Positions 45,502-54,545 of a DNA stretch of 64,000 nucleotides are shown here, one piece after another. The DNA is from Arthrobacter sp. 35W. Its GTDB lineage: Bacteria > Actinomycetota > Actinomycetes > Actinomycetales > Micrococcaceae. Under the pieces are notes generated by a model. It was not told where the DNA came from. It saw only the letters and a program-made list of their open reading frames with translations, and did no database searches. The stretch lies in assembly GCF_000482545.1 (NCBI RefSeq), contig NZ_KI519455.1, positions 1,797,247 to 1,861,246 on the forward strand, read 5' to 3'. How positions within the stretch are numbered: position 1 is the first letter of the stretch; the number at the start of each line of letters is the position of its first letter. Both the position numbers and the translations under genes were made by a program.

Positions 45502-46662
45502 TCAGACTCCCTGTGCTTGGAAGTAGGCGGTTGCGCGTGCGGCGGACAGTTCGGGATCAGGGAACAGCCCGATGCTGTTGGCGGATTCAAAGAGATCCGA
45601 GAGGTGCAGGAGCGAGCGGCCGGATTCCAGGCCGGCGATCATGCGGAAATGGTTCTGCCATCCGGTGAGGTAGCTGAGCCAAACGACGCCGACCTTGTAG
45701 TACTGGGTCGGGGCTTCGAAAATGAGGCGGCTGAGCGGGACGGTGGGTTCGAGGATGCGGCGGAACCCGGCCACATCGCCGTCGTCGAGCTTGGCGAACG
45801 CTGCCGAGGCGAAGCGGGGGACCGCGGCGAATGCACCCAGCAGGGCATCGCTGTGGCCATGGTCGTCCCCGGCGATGAGATCGGCGTAGTTGAAGTCATC
45901 GCCGGTGAACAGGCGGACGCCTGCCGGGAGCCTGCGGCGGAGGCTGATCTCATGATCCTTGTCGAGCAGCGAGACCTTGATTCCGGCGATCTTGTCCGTC
46001 TTTGACCGGATGAGTGTGAGAACGGTTTCGGTCGCTTCCGCAATGGCGTGGCTTCCCCAGTACCCTTCCAATGCTGGATCGAACATTGAGCCAAGCCAGT
46101 GCAGGATCACGGGGCGCCTGGCCGCGTCCAACACCTTGGCGTAGACGGTGAGGTAGTCGTCTGCGTTGTTTGCCGTGCGGGCAAGGTGGCGGCTGGCCAT
46201 CATGACAACGCTGCCGCCGGCGCCCTCGATCTCGTCGAGTTGTTCGATGTAGGCATCGGTGACTTCTTCGAGCGAATGGGCAGTGGGGTCCAGCTGGTCG
46301 GTGGCGATGCCGACGACGACGGAACCGCCAGCGCTTTTCGCCTCGGCCAGTGTGCGCCGTGCGAGATCGAGCGCCGTTGCAGGGCCGAGCCCCATGCCCC
46401 GCTGTGCGGTGTCCATGCTCTCCGCGACGCCAAGGCCGAGGTTCCAGAGCGAATGCCGGATGTTCAGGGTGGCGTCCCAGTCAATGGCTGTCGGTGATCC
46501 GGTGCTGGAGCGGAGCGGATCGGCCACGACGTGGCCGGCGGCGTAGGCGATGCGCGAGGTGGGCGGAGTGCTGCGGGTGTCCAGCACGGCCGATTCGCGG
46601 AGTTCGATGGTGCGGCGCCGGCCGGTGGCGGCGGGAAGCTCGATGGTGGTCAGGGTTTTCAT
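45502..46662 (-). CDS. DUF993-family protein (aldolase-like TIM barrel)
   Basis: 386 residues. Resembles the DUF993 family, thought to be related to dihydrodipicolinate-synthase-type aldolases: VVGIATDQLDP, RPVILHWLGSMFDPALEGYWG and KIAGIKVSLLDKDHEISLRRRLP, where Lys in GIKVS lies at the place of the Schiff-base Lys of that fold. ATG overlaps the stop of the upstream isomerase-like gene (ATGA). The reaction is unknown; in this operon a retro-aldol or elimination step on a keto-sugar-like intermediate is plausible. Confidence 0.8.
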   Translation of the reverse strand: MKTLTTIELPAATGRRRTIELRESAVLDTRSTPPTSRIAYAAGHVVADPLRSSTGSPTAIDWDATLNIRHSLWNLGLGVAESMDTAQRGMGLGPATALDLARRTLAEAKSAGGSVVVGIATDQLDPTAHSLEEVTDAYIEQLDEIEGAGGSVVMMASRHLARTANNADDYLTVYAKVLDAARRPVILHWLGSMFDPALEGYWGSHAIAEATETVLTLIRSKTDKIAGIKVSLLDKDHEISLRRRLPAGVRLFTGDDFNYADLIAGDDHGHSDALLGAFAAVPRFASAAFAKLDDGDVAGFRRILEPTVPLSRLIFEAPTQYYKVGVVWLSYLTGWQNHFRMIAGLESGRSLLHLSDLFESANSIGLFPDPELSAARATAYFQAQGV

Positions 46663-47507
46663 ACGGGTTGGCGCTCCAATTCGTTGAGGGGCTCGCCGAC
46701 ATGGCGCTTGAAACCGTCCACGGTGCGGCTGATGATCGTTTCCAACGGCAGCTTCCAGATGTCCTCGTTGAAGATCTCGACCTCGACGGGGCCGGTGAAC
46801 CCCGCGCGGCGGATCGACGCGGTGAGGGGGGCGAAATCGGTCTCGCCGTCGCCGGGAAAGAGGCGGCCGAACATGTTCTCCGGCGTCGGCAGGGGCAGGG
46901 CGAAGTCGCTGACCTGGTAGCCGGCGATGCGCGCTCCGGCCGCAGCGACGTCGTCATGGAAGTTGGGATCCCAGAATGTGGCGTAGGAATCGATGAGGAT
47001 TCCGACGGACTCGACGGGAAGCCCCGCCACAACGCGCAGCGCCTGGGCGATGGTGGTGACAACGCTGCGGCTGCCGACGAAGAGCGGGTGCAACGGTTCC
47101 AGTGCCAGCCTCACCCCGGCTGCCCGGGCATGCGGTTCAAGTTCCTCCAAAGCGGCGCGCACCCGCAGTTCGGCGCTGCGGATGCCGCGGTCGCCGGCAG
47201 GAAGGCCGCCGGCGATGAAGGTGAGCATGGGGCTGCCGACGTCGTACGAGAGGTCCAGCGCCCGTTTGACGCCGTCGATCGCCGCCCGCAGCTCGGCCCC
47301 TTCCTTGTCGGCGACGAATCCGGCCCGGCAGACCGAGCTGACGGACAGGCCGGTGTCGGCGAGCAAGCGCTTGGTGCGGGCCATGCCGATCTCTTCCACC
47401 GGTTCAATCCAGAGGCCGATGTGGCGGATGCCGGCCCGCATTGCCGCTTCCGCTATCGCAACCAGCGGGTACGGGCGGGTGGTGGCCTGGTTGAGGCTCA
47501 GTTCCAT
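46659..47507 (-). CDS. sugar phosphate isomerase/epimerase-like TIM-barrel protein
   Basis: 282 residues of the xylose-isomerase-like / AP-endonuclease-2 superfamily: GIRHIGLWIEPVEEIG, RLALEPLHPLF, VGILIDSYATFWDPNF, GYQVSDFALPLP and GPVEVEIFNEDIW supply the usual metal-binding Glu, Asp, His and Glu. Relatives include epimerases, isomerases, dehydroshikimate dehydratase and keto-glycoside lyases. Start at the ATG with GGAAGG; 26 nt after the Gfo/Idh/MocA stop. Its neighbourhood supports a step on an oxidised sugar or cyclitol. Confidence 0.85.
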   Translation of the reverse strand: MELSLNQATTRPYPLVAIAEAAMRAGIRHIGLWIEPVEEIGMARTKRLLADTGLSVSSVCRAGFVADKEGAELRAAIDGVKRALDLSYDVGSPMLTFIAGGLPAGDRGIRSAELRVRAALEELEPHARAAGVRLALEPLHPLFVGSRSVVTTIAQALRVVAGLPVESVGILIDSYATFWDPNFHDDVAAAGARIAGYQVSDFALPLPTPENMFGRLFPGDGETDFAPLTASIRRAGFTGPVEVEIFNEDIWKLPLETIISRTVDGFKRHVGEPLNELERQPV

Positions 47508-47533
47508 GGTTTTGCCTTCCTGGGCGGGGTGGC

Positions 47534-48670
47534 TCATCGGCTTGCCATTGCGTCGGCGGCAAAGGGTTCCAGGTGCGGGAACCGCGGCGATCCGCCCGCC
47601 GTGGTGCCGGTGCCGATGCTGACGGGGCGGCCGGCCCGGGCCGACTCGTAGACGGCGGCGACGATCTGCAGGGATTTCAGAGCCTCGCTGCCGCTGACGG
47701 CTGGTGCCCGGCCGGCGCGGACGGCGTCCACGAAGTCTGCGACCTGGAGACGGTGCAGGGGCAGGAGCCGTGCATTGACCTCGGCAACCGGGACGTCCCC
47801 GCTGAGGCCGTCGGCAAACACGGTTCCGACGTGTTCCTCCCCGGGCACGGTCCACAGGTCGTTGATGGCGTCGGAACCCTCCGGGTACTCGGTGACGTTC
47901 ACTGTCGCCCCGTTGCTCCCGGTCACGATGATGCGGGTGCCCAGATTCGGGGATGCAGCCACCGTGGCACTGAGGGTGGCGATGGCCCCGGAGGCAAAGG
48001 TGATGAGGGCTGCGGCGGTGTCTTCAACCTCGATGGTGCCGCCAAGGACGAAGGTGCCGGCCTTTGCGCTGACTTCCACGGGGTCGCCCATGAACCACTG
48101 GAGGAGGTCGATGTTGTGGATGGCCTGGGTCATAAGCACCCCACCGCCGTCCGCGGCCCAGGTGCCGCGCCAGGGGGCGGCGTCGTAGTAGTCGGTGCCG
48201 CGGTGCAGGAGCACCTGGCAGTGGCCGAGCATCGGCTGGCCCAGGCGGCCGTCGTCGATGGCCGCCCGCAGAGCCTGGGCTCCGGGCCAGAAGCGGCGCT
48301 GGAATACCACTCCGAGGGTGACATTGTTCCTGTCTGCGGCCTCGACCATCCGTTCGGCCGAGGCGGCGTCGGTGGCGATCGGCTTTTCGCACAGAATGTG
48401 CACCCCGGCCTCCGCCGCTTCGACCACGACAGCCTCATGTGTCGGATGCGGCGTGCAGACGCTCAAGGCGTCGATGCCCAGGGCGATCAGTTCGCGGACG
48501 GAGCCAACAGCATGTGCAATGCCGCGTTCGCCTGCGAAGGCCTGCGCCCGCCCCAGGTCGACGTCGCAGACTCCGACAACGTCGACGCCGGACAGGGCGG
48601 AATAGGACTGGAAATGGTTGTCGGAGATGTTTCCGCAACCGACGATCCCGACGCGGAAGTTCTGGCTCAT
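47534..48670 (-). CDS. Gfo/Idh/MocA-family oxidoreductase
   Basis: 378 residues. N-terminal Rossmann fold with VGIVGCGNISDNH, ALSVCTPHPTHEAVV and the family motif CEKPIA. The C-terminal alpha/beta domain has the substrate-site His/Asp/Tyr region (LHRGTDYYDAAPWRGTW, GVLMTQAIHNIDLLQWFMG). These enzymes oxidise a ring hydroxyl of sugars or inositols with NAD(P). ATG with AGGAG; overlaps the MFS stop (ATGA). Confidence 0.92.
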   Translation of the reverse strand: MSQNFRVGIVGCGNISDNHFQSYSALSGVDVVGVCDVDLGRAQAFAGERGIAHAVGSVRELIALGIDALSVCTPHPTHEAVVVEAAEAGVHILCEKPIATDAASAERMVEAADRNNVTLGVVFQRRFWPGAQALRAAIDDGRLGQPMLGHCQVLLHRGTDYYDAAPWRGTWAADGGGVLMTQAIHNIDLLQWFMGDPVEVSAKAGTFVLGGTIEVEDTAAALITFASGAIATLSATVAASPNLGTRIIVTGSNGATVNVTEYPEGSDAINDLWTVPGEEHVGTVFADGLSGDVPVAEVNARLLPLHRLQVADFVDAVRAGRAPAVSGSEALKSLQIVAAVYESARAGRPVSIGTGTTAGGSPRFPHLEPFAADAMASR

Positions 48671-50064
48671 GAGTGGGCTCCTGGATTCTTGGTGGTGGAG
48701 GAAGACGGCGAACGGGAGGTCGAGATCGCGGCACCCAATTGGTCCAGCGGCACCTTGGAGGTTTCTTTTGCCGTGAGGGCCGTGGCGACGGCGATCAGGG
48801 CAATGATGGCCGAGATGACCGCGACAGGCATCCAGTTGGTCGGGTTGCTTGCTGTCAATGCTGTGTAGATCGTCGGGGCGAAGCCGGCGGCGATCAGGCC
48901 GATCTGCAGGCCCAGAGCCATGCCGGTCTGGCGGACTTTGAGGTTGAACATCTCCGCGAAGAACGACGGGTAGGTGGCATTGATCGCCGCATAGGCGCAC
49001 GCAACCGAGAGGAACCCGGTGGCGAACAACAGTGGCACGTTGCCTGATTGGATCGCGGCGAAGTAGCCAAAGATCATCACGGCACAACCGATGTTGCCGC
49101 CGATGAACACCGGCTTGCGCCCGATCTTGTCCGAGAGCATCGCCAGGAACGGCTGGGTGATGAGCGCACACACGTGGCTGACGATGAGGACCCACAGCAT
49201 GGTGCTGCGCGGGATGTCGTAGACGGTGGTGGCGAAGGACAGTGCAAAGACCTTGATCACTGTGTCAATGGCGAATGCGAGCGAGCAGAACGTGACACGG
49301 ACAATGGCCCGCCAGTGGGAGCGGAAGACTTCAATGATCGGCACCTTGACCAGGGCGTCATCCTCCTTGGCTTCGAGGAAGGCTTCGGGCTCGGAAAGCT
49401 TCGCACGGATGATGAATCCGGCGATGGTGACGAGCGCACTGAGCAGGAACGGGACACGCCACCCCCAGCTGAGCAGTTGGTCTTCGGGCAGCGCCGAGAT
49501 CGGCACGAAGACGAGGGTGGCCAGGACGAAGCCGCCGACGATGCCGTTGGGAGCCGAACTTGTAAAGAATCCGCGGCGTCCCTCCGGGGAAACCTCGATG
49601 GTCAGCACGGTGGCTGCCGCTGTCTCGCCACCGACGGAGATTCCTTGAAGAATGCGCAGGGTGATCAGCAGCATGGGCGCCCACGCACCGATCTGGGCGT
49701 ATCCGGGCAGGCAGCCGACCAGGAAGGTGCACGTTCCCATCAGGATGAGAATGAACACGAGCACCTTCTTGCGGCCGATGCGGTCTCCGAAGTGCCCCAA
49801 GAGGATTGCGCCAATCGGGCGGGCCACATACGAGACCGCGAAGGTGGCCAACGCTGCAAGCGTCGCGACCCCACCGGCCTCGGGGAAGAAGACTTTCCCG
49901 AAGACAAGGGCCGCAGCCAGGGCGTAGATGTAGTTGTCGTAGTATTCCAGCGTGCCGCCGGCCATGCTCGCCACTGCTGCACGGACGGGACTGTTCTTGC
50001 TTTTGCTGTGTGGTGGGTGGGCCACCGGGGCTTGTGTCGAGGTGTTCACTGACTTCTCCTTCAT
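48667..50064 (-). CDS. MFS metabolite:H+ symporter (MHS family)
   Basis: 465 residues, 12 predicted helices. MHS signatures: ASMAGGTLEYYDNYIYALAAALVFGKVFFP, the GHFGDRIGRKKVL loop, GISVGGETAAA and MLSDKIGRKPVF. Relatives carry shikimate, alpha-ketoglutarate, citrate or proline/betaine, so an acidic or polar organic solute is likely. It is third in the operon, 44 bp after the alcohol dehydrogenase gene, and probably imports the pathway substrate. Confidence 0.9.
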   Translation of the reverse strand: MKEKSVNTSTQAPVAHPPHSKSKNSPVRAAVASMAGGTLEYYDNYIYALAAALVFGKVFFPEAGGVATLAALATFAVSYVARPIGAILLGHFGDRIGRKKVLVFILILMGTCTFLVGCLPGYAQIGAWAPMLLITLRILQGISVGGETAAATVLTIEVSPEGRRGFFTSSAPNGIVGGFVLATLVFVPISALPEDQLLSWGWRVPFLLSALVTIAGFIIRAKLSEPEAFLEAKEDDALVKVPIIEVFRSHWRAIVRVTFCSLAFAIDTVIKVFALSFATTVYDIPRSTMLWVLIVSHVCALITQPFLAMLSDKIGRKPVFIGGNIGCAVMIFGYFAAIQSGNVPLLFATGFLSVACAYAAINATYPSFFAEMFNLKVRQTGMALGLQIGLIAAGFAPTIYTALTASNPTNWMPVAVISAIIALIAVATALTAKETSKVPLDQLGAAISTSRSPSSSTTKNPGAHS

Positions 50065-50108
50065 TGCAGATTCAGTCTGTTCCAGCGCCGATTGAGGCGA
50101 GGCGGGGA

Positions 50109-51113
50109 CTAGGGGATGATGACGGTTTTCCCTCGGCCAAGGTGTCCATGGGCAAAAGCTTCAATCGCGGCGGGCGCGCTGTCGAGCCCCTGGACGATAT
50201 CGACAGGGAGGGCGGTGAGCCCGTGGCGCGCGACGAGCCCGGCGGCCACGTGGAGGTCCTCCGTGGTGTAGCAGAATGTTCCGGTGAGGGTGAGCTCGCG
50301 GCGCACAAGATCCGCCGCGGATGGCATCGTCCCCCCGTGGGCGAGGCCGACGACGCAAATCCTGGAACCTGGTTCAACCAGGTCCATGGCCGCGGTGATG
50401 GTGGAGCCAAGGCCCACGGTGTCGATGGCGACATCCCATCGCTCCGCCGGTGCTTCCCCGGGGGCAATGGCCGTGACCCCGTATTCTGCGATGGTCGCCC
50501 GGCGGACCTCATCAGGTTCAACGACAGTGACGCTGCCGGCGTGGAGGTTGCGGGCCTGCAGGGCGCAGGCCATGCCGATCGCCCCGCCGCCGATGATGCC
50601 CAGCCGTGCCCCGGCTGTGACCCCGGCACGCGAGCAGGCATGGACGCCGACGGCGATGGGCTCTACCAGGGCGAGGGCCCGCGGATCGGATGCGCCGTCG
50701 ACGTCGATGGCGCGTGCCGGGTCGATGGCGATGTGGCTTTGGAGCCCGCCGTCGATGTCGATGCCCATCAACTTGCGCTGGGGGCACCGGCCGCGGGAGC
50801 CCGTGGCGCATTCCCGGCATTCGCCGCAGACAATGTTGGGATCGACGGCCACGTGCTGGCCAATGGTCCAGCCGAGGACTCGCTCTCCAACGTCCACGAT
50901 GGTGCCGCCGAATTCGTGGCCAATGACAGTTCCAGCGGCAACCCTGGCATTGTCGCCCCGCCACACGCTGATGTCCGTTCCGCATACTCCGATGCTCTCG
51001 ACCCGGACCACGATCGTGCCCGGTGCTGCAGTTGCCGACGGCGCCCGATCCTCGACGGTGAGCGTTTGGGCCCCCGTCCACGCGACGGCCCGGGTGAGGG
51101 TTGGGGTGCTCAT
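50109..51113 (-). CDS. zinc-dependent alcohol/polyol dehydrogenase
   Basis: 334 residues, medium-chain dehydrogenase. Catalytic zinc site Cys44 (GVCGTD), His66-Glu67 (GHEFGG); structural zinc Cys96, Cys99, Cys102 and Cys110; Rossmann motif GIIGGGAIGMACA. It resembles threonine/sorbitol dehydrogenase types and should oxidise a secondary hydroxyl with NAD. ATG overlaps the flavoprotein stop (ATGA). Second gene of the operon. Confidence 0.92.
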   Translation of the reverse strand: MSTPTLTRAVAWTGAQTLTVEDRAPSATAAPGTIVVRVESIGVCGTDISVWRGDNARVAAGTVIGHEFGGTIVDVGERVLGWTIGQHVAVDPNIVCGECRECATGSRGRCPQRKLMGIDIDGGLQSHIAIDPARAIDVDGASDPRALALVEPIAVGVHACSRAGVTAGARLGIIGGGAIGMACALQARNLHAGSVTVVEPDEVRRATIAEYGVTAIAPGEAPAERWDVAIDTVGLGSTITAAMDLVEPGSRICVVGLAHGGTMPSAADLVRRELTLTGTFCYTTEDLHVAAGLVARHGLTALPVDIVQGLDSAPAAIEAFAHGHLGRGKTVIIP

Positions 51114-52489
51114 GACGCAGACACCAGACGGCCGCCGTCGAGCATCCCTGAGGTCTGCGCCAGGGCGGCATCGGCGGCGCGCCGGCCAAAGACGAATCCG
51201 AAGACGAGTCCTCCCACATATCGCAGATCCTGTGCACCGCCCGCGTCGGCGCCCGCGGCGAACAGGCCCGGGACGGGGTTGTTGTCGCGGTCCAGAACCT
51301 GGCTGTCGCCGTCCACCCGCAGTCCGCCGAACGGGATGGTGATGCACGGCTGTATTTCAATGGCACGGAACGGGCCGGTCTTCAACGGGCTGGGATTGGC
51401 CGGCAGCGGCGCGTCCAGGGCGACCGATTCGCCGACGGAGGCCTGCTGGTAGTTTTCCAGAGTGGTGGCGAGGCCGGCCCGGTCCACACCCCAACCGGCA
51501 ATGACGTCCATCAGTTCCTCGAGCGTGTCGGTTTCCGCGGTTCGGGCACCGAGAGCCGTTGCTTCGGCGTGGCGGTTCAAGGCCATTCCGCTGGGGTACG
51601 GAACCGCCAAAGCGCGCTTCTGCTGCACCTCGTCGTCCCAGATGAGCACACCACGCTGGCCGGGCTGGCGCACCACAAACTGGTTGGAGACCTCATCGCC
51701 CAGTGACTCGTCCGTGAAGCGCCGTCCCAATCGATTGACCACGATGCCGTAGGCGGAAAAGTAGAGGGTCATTCGGAGGAACACCTCGGGAGAGACCGGC
51801 AGCGGGCTCGGGAGTGTGTGGCCGTAGAATCCGGAAAGGTGGCGGCTGGCGGCACCGCCGGCGGCGGTGCCAAGACGGAAACCGTCGCCCACCGAATGCG
51901 GGTTGCTGCGAACGGCGACGTCGTCGGCGCCGTTGCCGATGAACTTCTGCTTGAGCTCGGGGTCGCCCTGGAATCCACCGGTGGCGAGCACGGCAGCCTT
52001 GCCCAACGCCGTGCGGTTTACGCCATTGTGGACGAATGCGACTCCCGCGACCCGGCCTTCATCGAGGATGAGGTCAACGTTGCTGACCTTGGTGAGGACA
52101 CCGCCGCTGCTGCCGTCGACCTTAGCCGTCCACTTTGCGAACAGGTCAAGGATGTTGATCTTGCAGGCACGCCCCCATTCGAGGTGGTCGAGCCACTCGT
52201 CGCTGACACTGACGCCGGCGGCGCGGACGTCCTCGACGGCCTGCTCATAGCCCTTGACCACCAGCGGGCCGATGACCGGGTCGCCGTCGGGCTGGATGCG
52301 GCGGAGAACGTCTACATTCGGTGCCGTCCAGAGGATGCCCGCCGATAGGGCAGCGGATCCGCCCACGGCGTCGCCCTTCTCCAGCAGCAGGACGCGGGCG
52401 CCGAGGTCAACGGCCCGGTTGGCAGTGGCAAGCCCCGCTGCGCCCGCGCCGACGACAATCACATCGAAGGGTTCTGAAAAGTCAATCAT
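51110..52489 (-). CDS. FAD-dependent oxidoreductase (fumarate reductase / ketosteroid dehydrogenase-like)
   Basis: 459 residues. N-terminal FAD motif FDVIVVGAGAAGLATANRA, LLLEKGDAVGGSAALSAG, then AAVLATGGFQGDPE and the capping domain; C-terminal GLFAAGADAGGAQDLRYVGGL. Single-chain, with no haem or Fe-S domain. It introduces or removes a C=C double bond or oxidises a hydroxyl in related enzymes. ATG with AAAGGAG at 9 nt; first gene of the seven-gene operon, facing the LacI gene across 217 bp. Confidence 0.88.
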   Translation of the reverse strand: MIDFSEPFDVIVVGAGAAGLATANRAVDLGARVLLLEKGDAVGGSAALSAGILWTAPNVDVLRRIQPDGDPVIGPLVVKGYEQAVEDVRAAGVSVSDEWLDHLEWGRACKINILDLFAKWTAKVDGSSGGVLTKVSNVDLILDEGRVAGVAFVHNGVNRTALGKAAVLATGGFQGDPELKQKFIGNGADDVAVRSNPHSVGDGFRLGTAAGGAASRHLSGFYGHTLPSPLPVSPEVFLRMTLYFSAYGIVVNRLGRRFTDESLGDEVSNQFVVRQPGQRGVLIWDDEVQQKRALAVPYPSGMALNRHAEATALGARTAETDTLEELMDVIAGWGVDRAGLATTLENYQQASVGESVALDAPLPANPSPLKTGPFRAIEIQPCITIPFGGLRVDGDSQVLDRDNNPVPGLFAAGADAGGAQDLRYVGGLVFGFVFGRRAADAALAQTSGMLDGGRLVSAS

Positions 52490-52533
52490 GGTGTCTCTCC
52501 TTTGAGTCAAGCAATGAAGGTCTAGTTCTACAT

Positions 52534-52547
52534 GGATAACGTTTGCC
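52534..52547. promoter_or_regulatory. LacI-type operator A (catabolic operon)
   Basis: GGATAACGTTTGCC, an imperfect palindrome on AACGTT, 45 bp upstream of the flavoprotein start. It lies 43 bp (centre to centre) from operator B. Confidence 0.6.
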
Positions 52548-52575
52548 GCTAAGTCTAAGAGTCAGGTGGTAGCAG

Positions 52576-52591
52576 TGGAGAACGTTTTCCA
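52576..52591. promoter_or_regulatory. LacI-type operator B (catabolic operon)
   Basis: TGGAGAACGTTTTCCA, a palindrome on AACGTT with one mismatched pair. Confidence 0.75.
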
Positions 52592-52706
52592 TTACGCTAG
52601 TGAGTGCCAGGTCACTCTGTCAATAGCAATGTCCCAGATCGGCCGGAATCGTTGCCCAGCAGCCCCTCTAGACTGGAGCGATGCCCACCTCGAAGGAGTC
52701 GGAACA

Positions 52707-53711
52707 ATGGCCACACTGCGCGAGATAGCCGAGCTTGCCTCCGTTTCCGTTGCCACGGCATCGCGGGTGCTCAACGGTTCGGCCCAGCATCACCCGGTGT
52801 CACGGGACGTGCAGGCCAGCGTGCGGGCTGCCGCCCAGACACTGGGCTACACGCCCAGCGCTCCCGCGCAGGCCCTCAAACAGCAGCGGAGCAAGATCAT
52901 CGGGGTCATTGCCAGCGACATTCTCGACCCGTACTTCGCCGAGATGACCCGGGGCATTGAGATCGAAGCGGCGAAGTACGGATACGTCACCATCTTGGCC
53001 AACGCCAACCGCGACCCGGACCAGGAGCGCACCAAGTTCCGCGTCCTGAGGGAACACCAGGTATCCGGAATCATTTTCTGCGGCAGCGACATTGAGGGGT
53101 CTCCCGGAACTGCCGAGCTGGCCCGGGAGGTCAACCTCGCAGTGCGGTCCGGCACGCGCGTGGTGGCGCTGGCGCCGCGTGGGTTTGATTCCACAAAGAT
53201 CGTTATAGACAACGTTGCTGCGGCCCACGAGCTGACCCGCTACGTGCTCTCACTGGGCCACCGGAACATAGCCTTCATTGGTGGGATTCCTGGCCTCTCG
53301 GCTGCTGAACAACGGATCGACGGCTACCGTGCCGCGATGTTCGAGGAGCAGGCGCACCCCCACGTCCTGGGCTTGTCGGGAATGAGCCAGGAGTCGGGCA
53401 AGGACGCGGTCACGCAGCTCATCGCGTCGGGCCCGCTTCCCGACGCGATTGTCTGCGCCAATGACGAGGTGGCCGTCGGTGTGCTCGCACATCTGTGGGG
53501 TTCGGGGTACAAGACTCCTGATGATGTCTCAGTGGTGGGCATTGGTGGCGCGCGCAGCGGTGCCGTCTTCGGGCTCACCACCATGACCCTGCCCCTTGTT
53601 GAACTTGGCGGCCTTGCTGCCAGGTACATCGCCACAGCCGGCACGTCGCCGGAAGTTCCTGCTGCCCCCCGGTTCGAACTCCACGTCGGCTCAACCTCGG
53701 CTCCGCGCTAG
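52707..53711 (+). CDS. LacI-family regulator of the seven-gene operon
   Basis: 334 residues. LacI helix-turn-helix (LREIAELASVSVATASRVLNGS) and hinge-like APAQALKQQRSKIIGV, then a sugar-binding domain (VIASDILDPYFAEMTRG ... AIVCANDEVAVGVLAHL). ATG with AAGGAG at 9-10 nt. It is divergent from the catabolic operon, with two LacI-type palindromes between, so local control of the operon and itself is likely. The effector is presumably the imported solute or an intermediate. Confidence 0.9.
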   Translation: MATLREIAELASVSVATASRVLNGSAQHHPVSRDVQASVRAAAQTLGYTPSAPAQALKQQRSKIIGVIASDILDPYFAEMTRGIEIEAAKYGYVTILANANRDPDQERTKFRVLREHQVSGIIFCGSDIEGSPGTAELAREVNLAVRSGTRVVALAPRGFDSTKIVIDNVAAAHELTRYVLSLGHRNIAFIGGIPGLSAAEQRIDGYRAAMFEEQAHPHVLGLSGMSQESGKDAVTQLIASGPLPDAIVCANDEVAVGVLAHLWGSGYKTPDDVSVVGIGGARSGAVFGLTTMTLPLVELGGLAARYIATAGTSPEVPAAPRFELHVGSTSAPR

Positions 53712-53885
53712 CTGCGCCAGCCGCGGTTGTTTCCGGTGCCTGCTGGGCGCTCGTCGAAGATTAGACCGTTACAGTCCCCAATCGAGGCAGCAGTAGTGGC
53801 GGGTTCAGACCGGGCAAAGCCGCCACAGCTGCTGCCTCGAAATGGATTGCGTCCCCGGTGGTCTTCCTGTGCGAGGGTGGGGTGC

Positions 53886-54545
53886 ATGACAGTGGCCACC
53901 GCAGTAGACGTCCGTCGGCGTGAAGCCCGGCGGCGGCATGCCACGGCCGCCATGGTTGGGGTCCTGGTCTACATCGCGGTGGACGTGGTGCTGCGGTTCC
54001 TGCCGCCGCACTACAGCGTGATCCACGAGGCGGAAAGCAACCTCGCGGTGGGTCCGTTTGGGTGGATCATGGCACTGAACTTCCTGGGCCGGGCCGCCAC
54101 CACGCTCTTTCTGGTGGCGGCGATTGGCCGGAGCGGACCGGCGACACGGCTGCGGCAGACCGGCATGGTGCTGCTCGCCGCCGGGGCGGCAAGCTCCGCC
54201 GTCCTGCCGTTCTTTCCCACCGACGTCGGCCCCGGCAGCGAGATGGGTTCCGGGAGCCACACTTCCACTGGACTCATCCACCTCTGGATCGCCGGTCTCG
54301 GGTTCCTTGCGGCGCTGGCCGCCGTCATTGTGCTCACCATGTGGCTGCGCCGCAGCCCTCCAATGGCACGGGCGGTTCCGGGTGCGCTGTTCTTCGCGGC
54401 CTTGGCCTCCCTGGGGCTGCTGTGGCTCGGAATCAGCGGTGGATTCATGGTGGGGCTGCTGGGACTCGCCGAGCGGCTTTGTCTGGCGGGGATCCTCGGC
54501 TGGGCGTTTGTCGTGGGTCTGGCCATCCGGCGCCAGGCCCGCTAG
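53886..54545 (+). CDS. DUF998 membrane protein
   Basis: 219 residues, about six hydrophobic helices, typical of DUF998: the first helix GVLVYIAVDVVLRFLPP, the motif HEAESNLAVGPFGWIM, and FFPTDVGPGSEMGSGSHTSTGLIHLWIAGLGFLAA. Function unknown. The family is widespread in actinobacteria. ATG with GAGGGTGGGG upstream. Its TAG overlaps the stop of the convergent SRPBCC gene in the 4-bp palindrome CTAG. Confidence 0.85.
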   Translation: MTVATAVDVRRREARRRHATAAMVGVLVYIAVDVVLRFLPPHYSVIHEAESNLAVGPFGWIMALNFLGRAATTLFLVAAIGRSGPATRLRQTGMVLLAAGAASSAVLPFFPTDVGPGSEMGSGSHTSTGLIHLWIAGLGFLAALAAVIVLTMWLRRSPPMARAVPGALFFAALASLGLLWLGISGGFMVGLLGLAERLCLAGILGWAFVVGLAIRRQAR

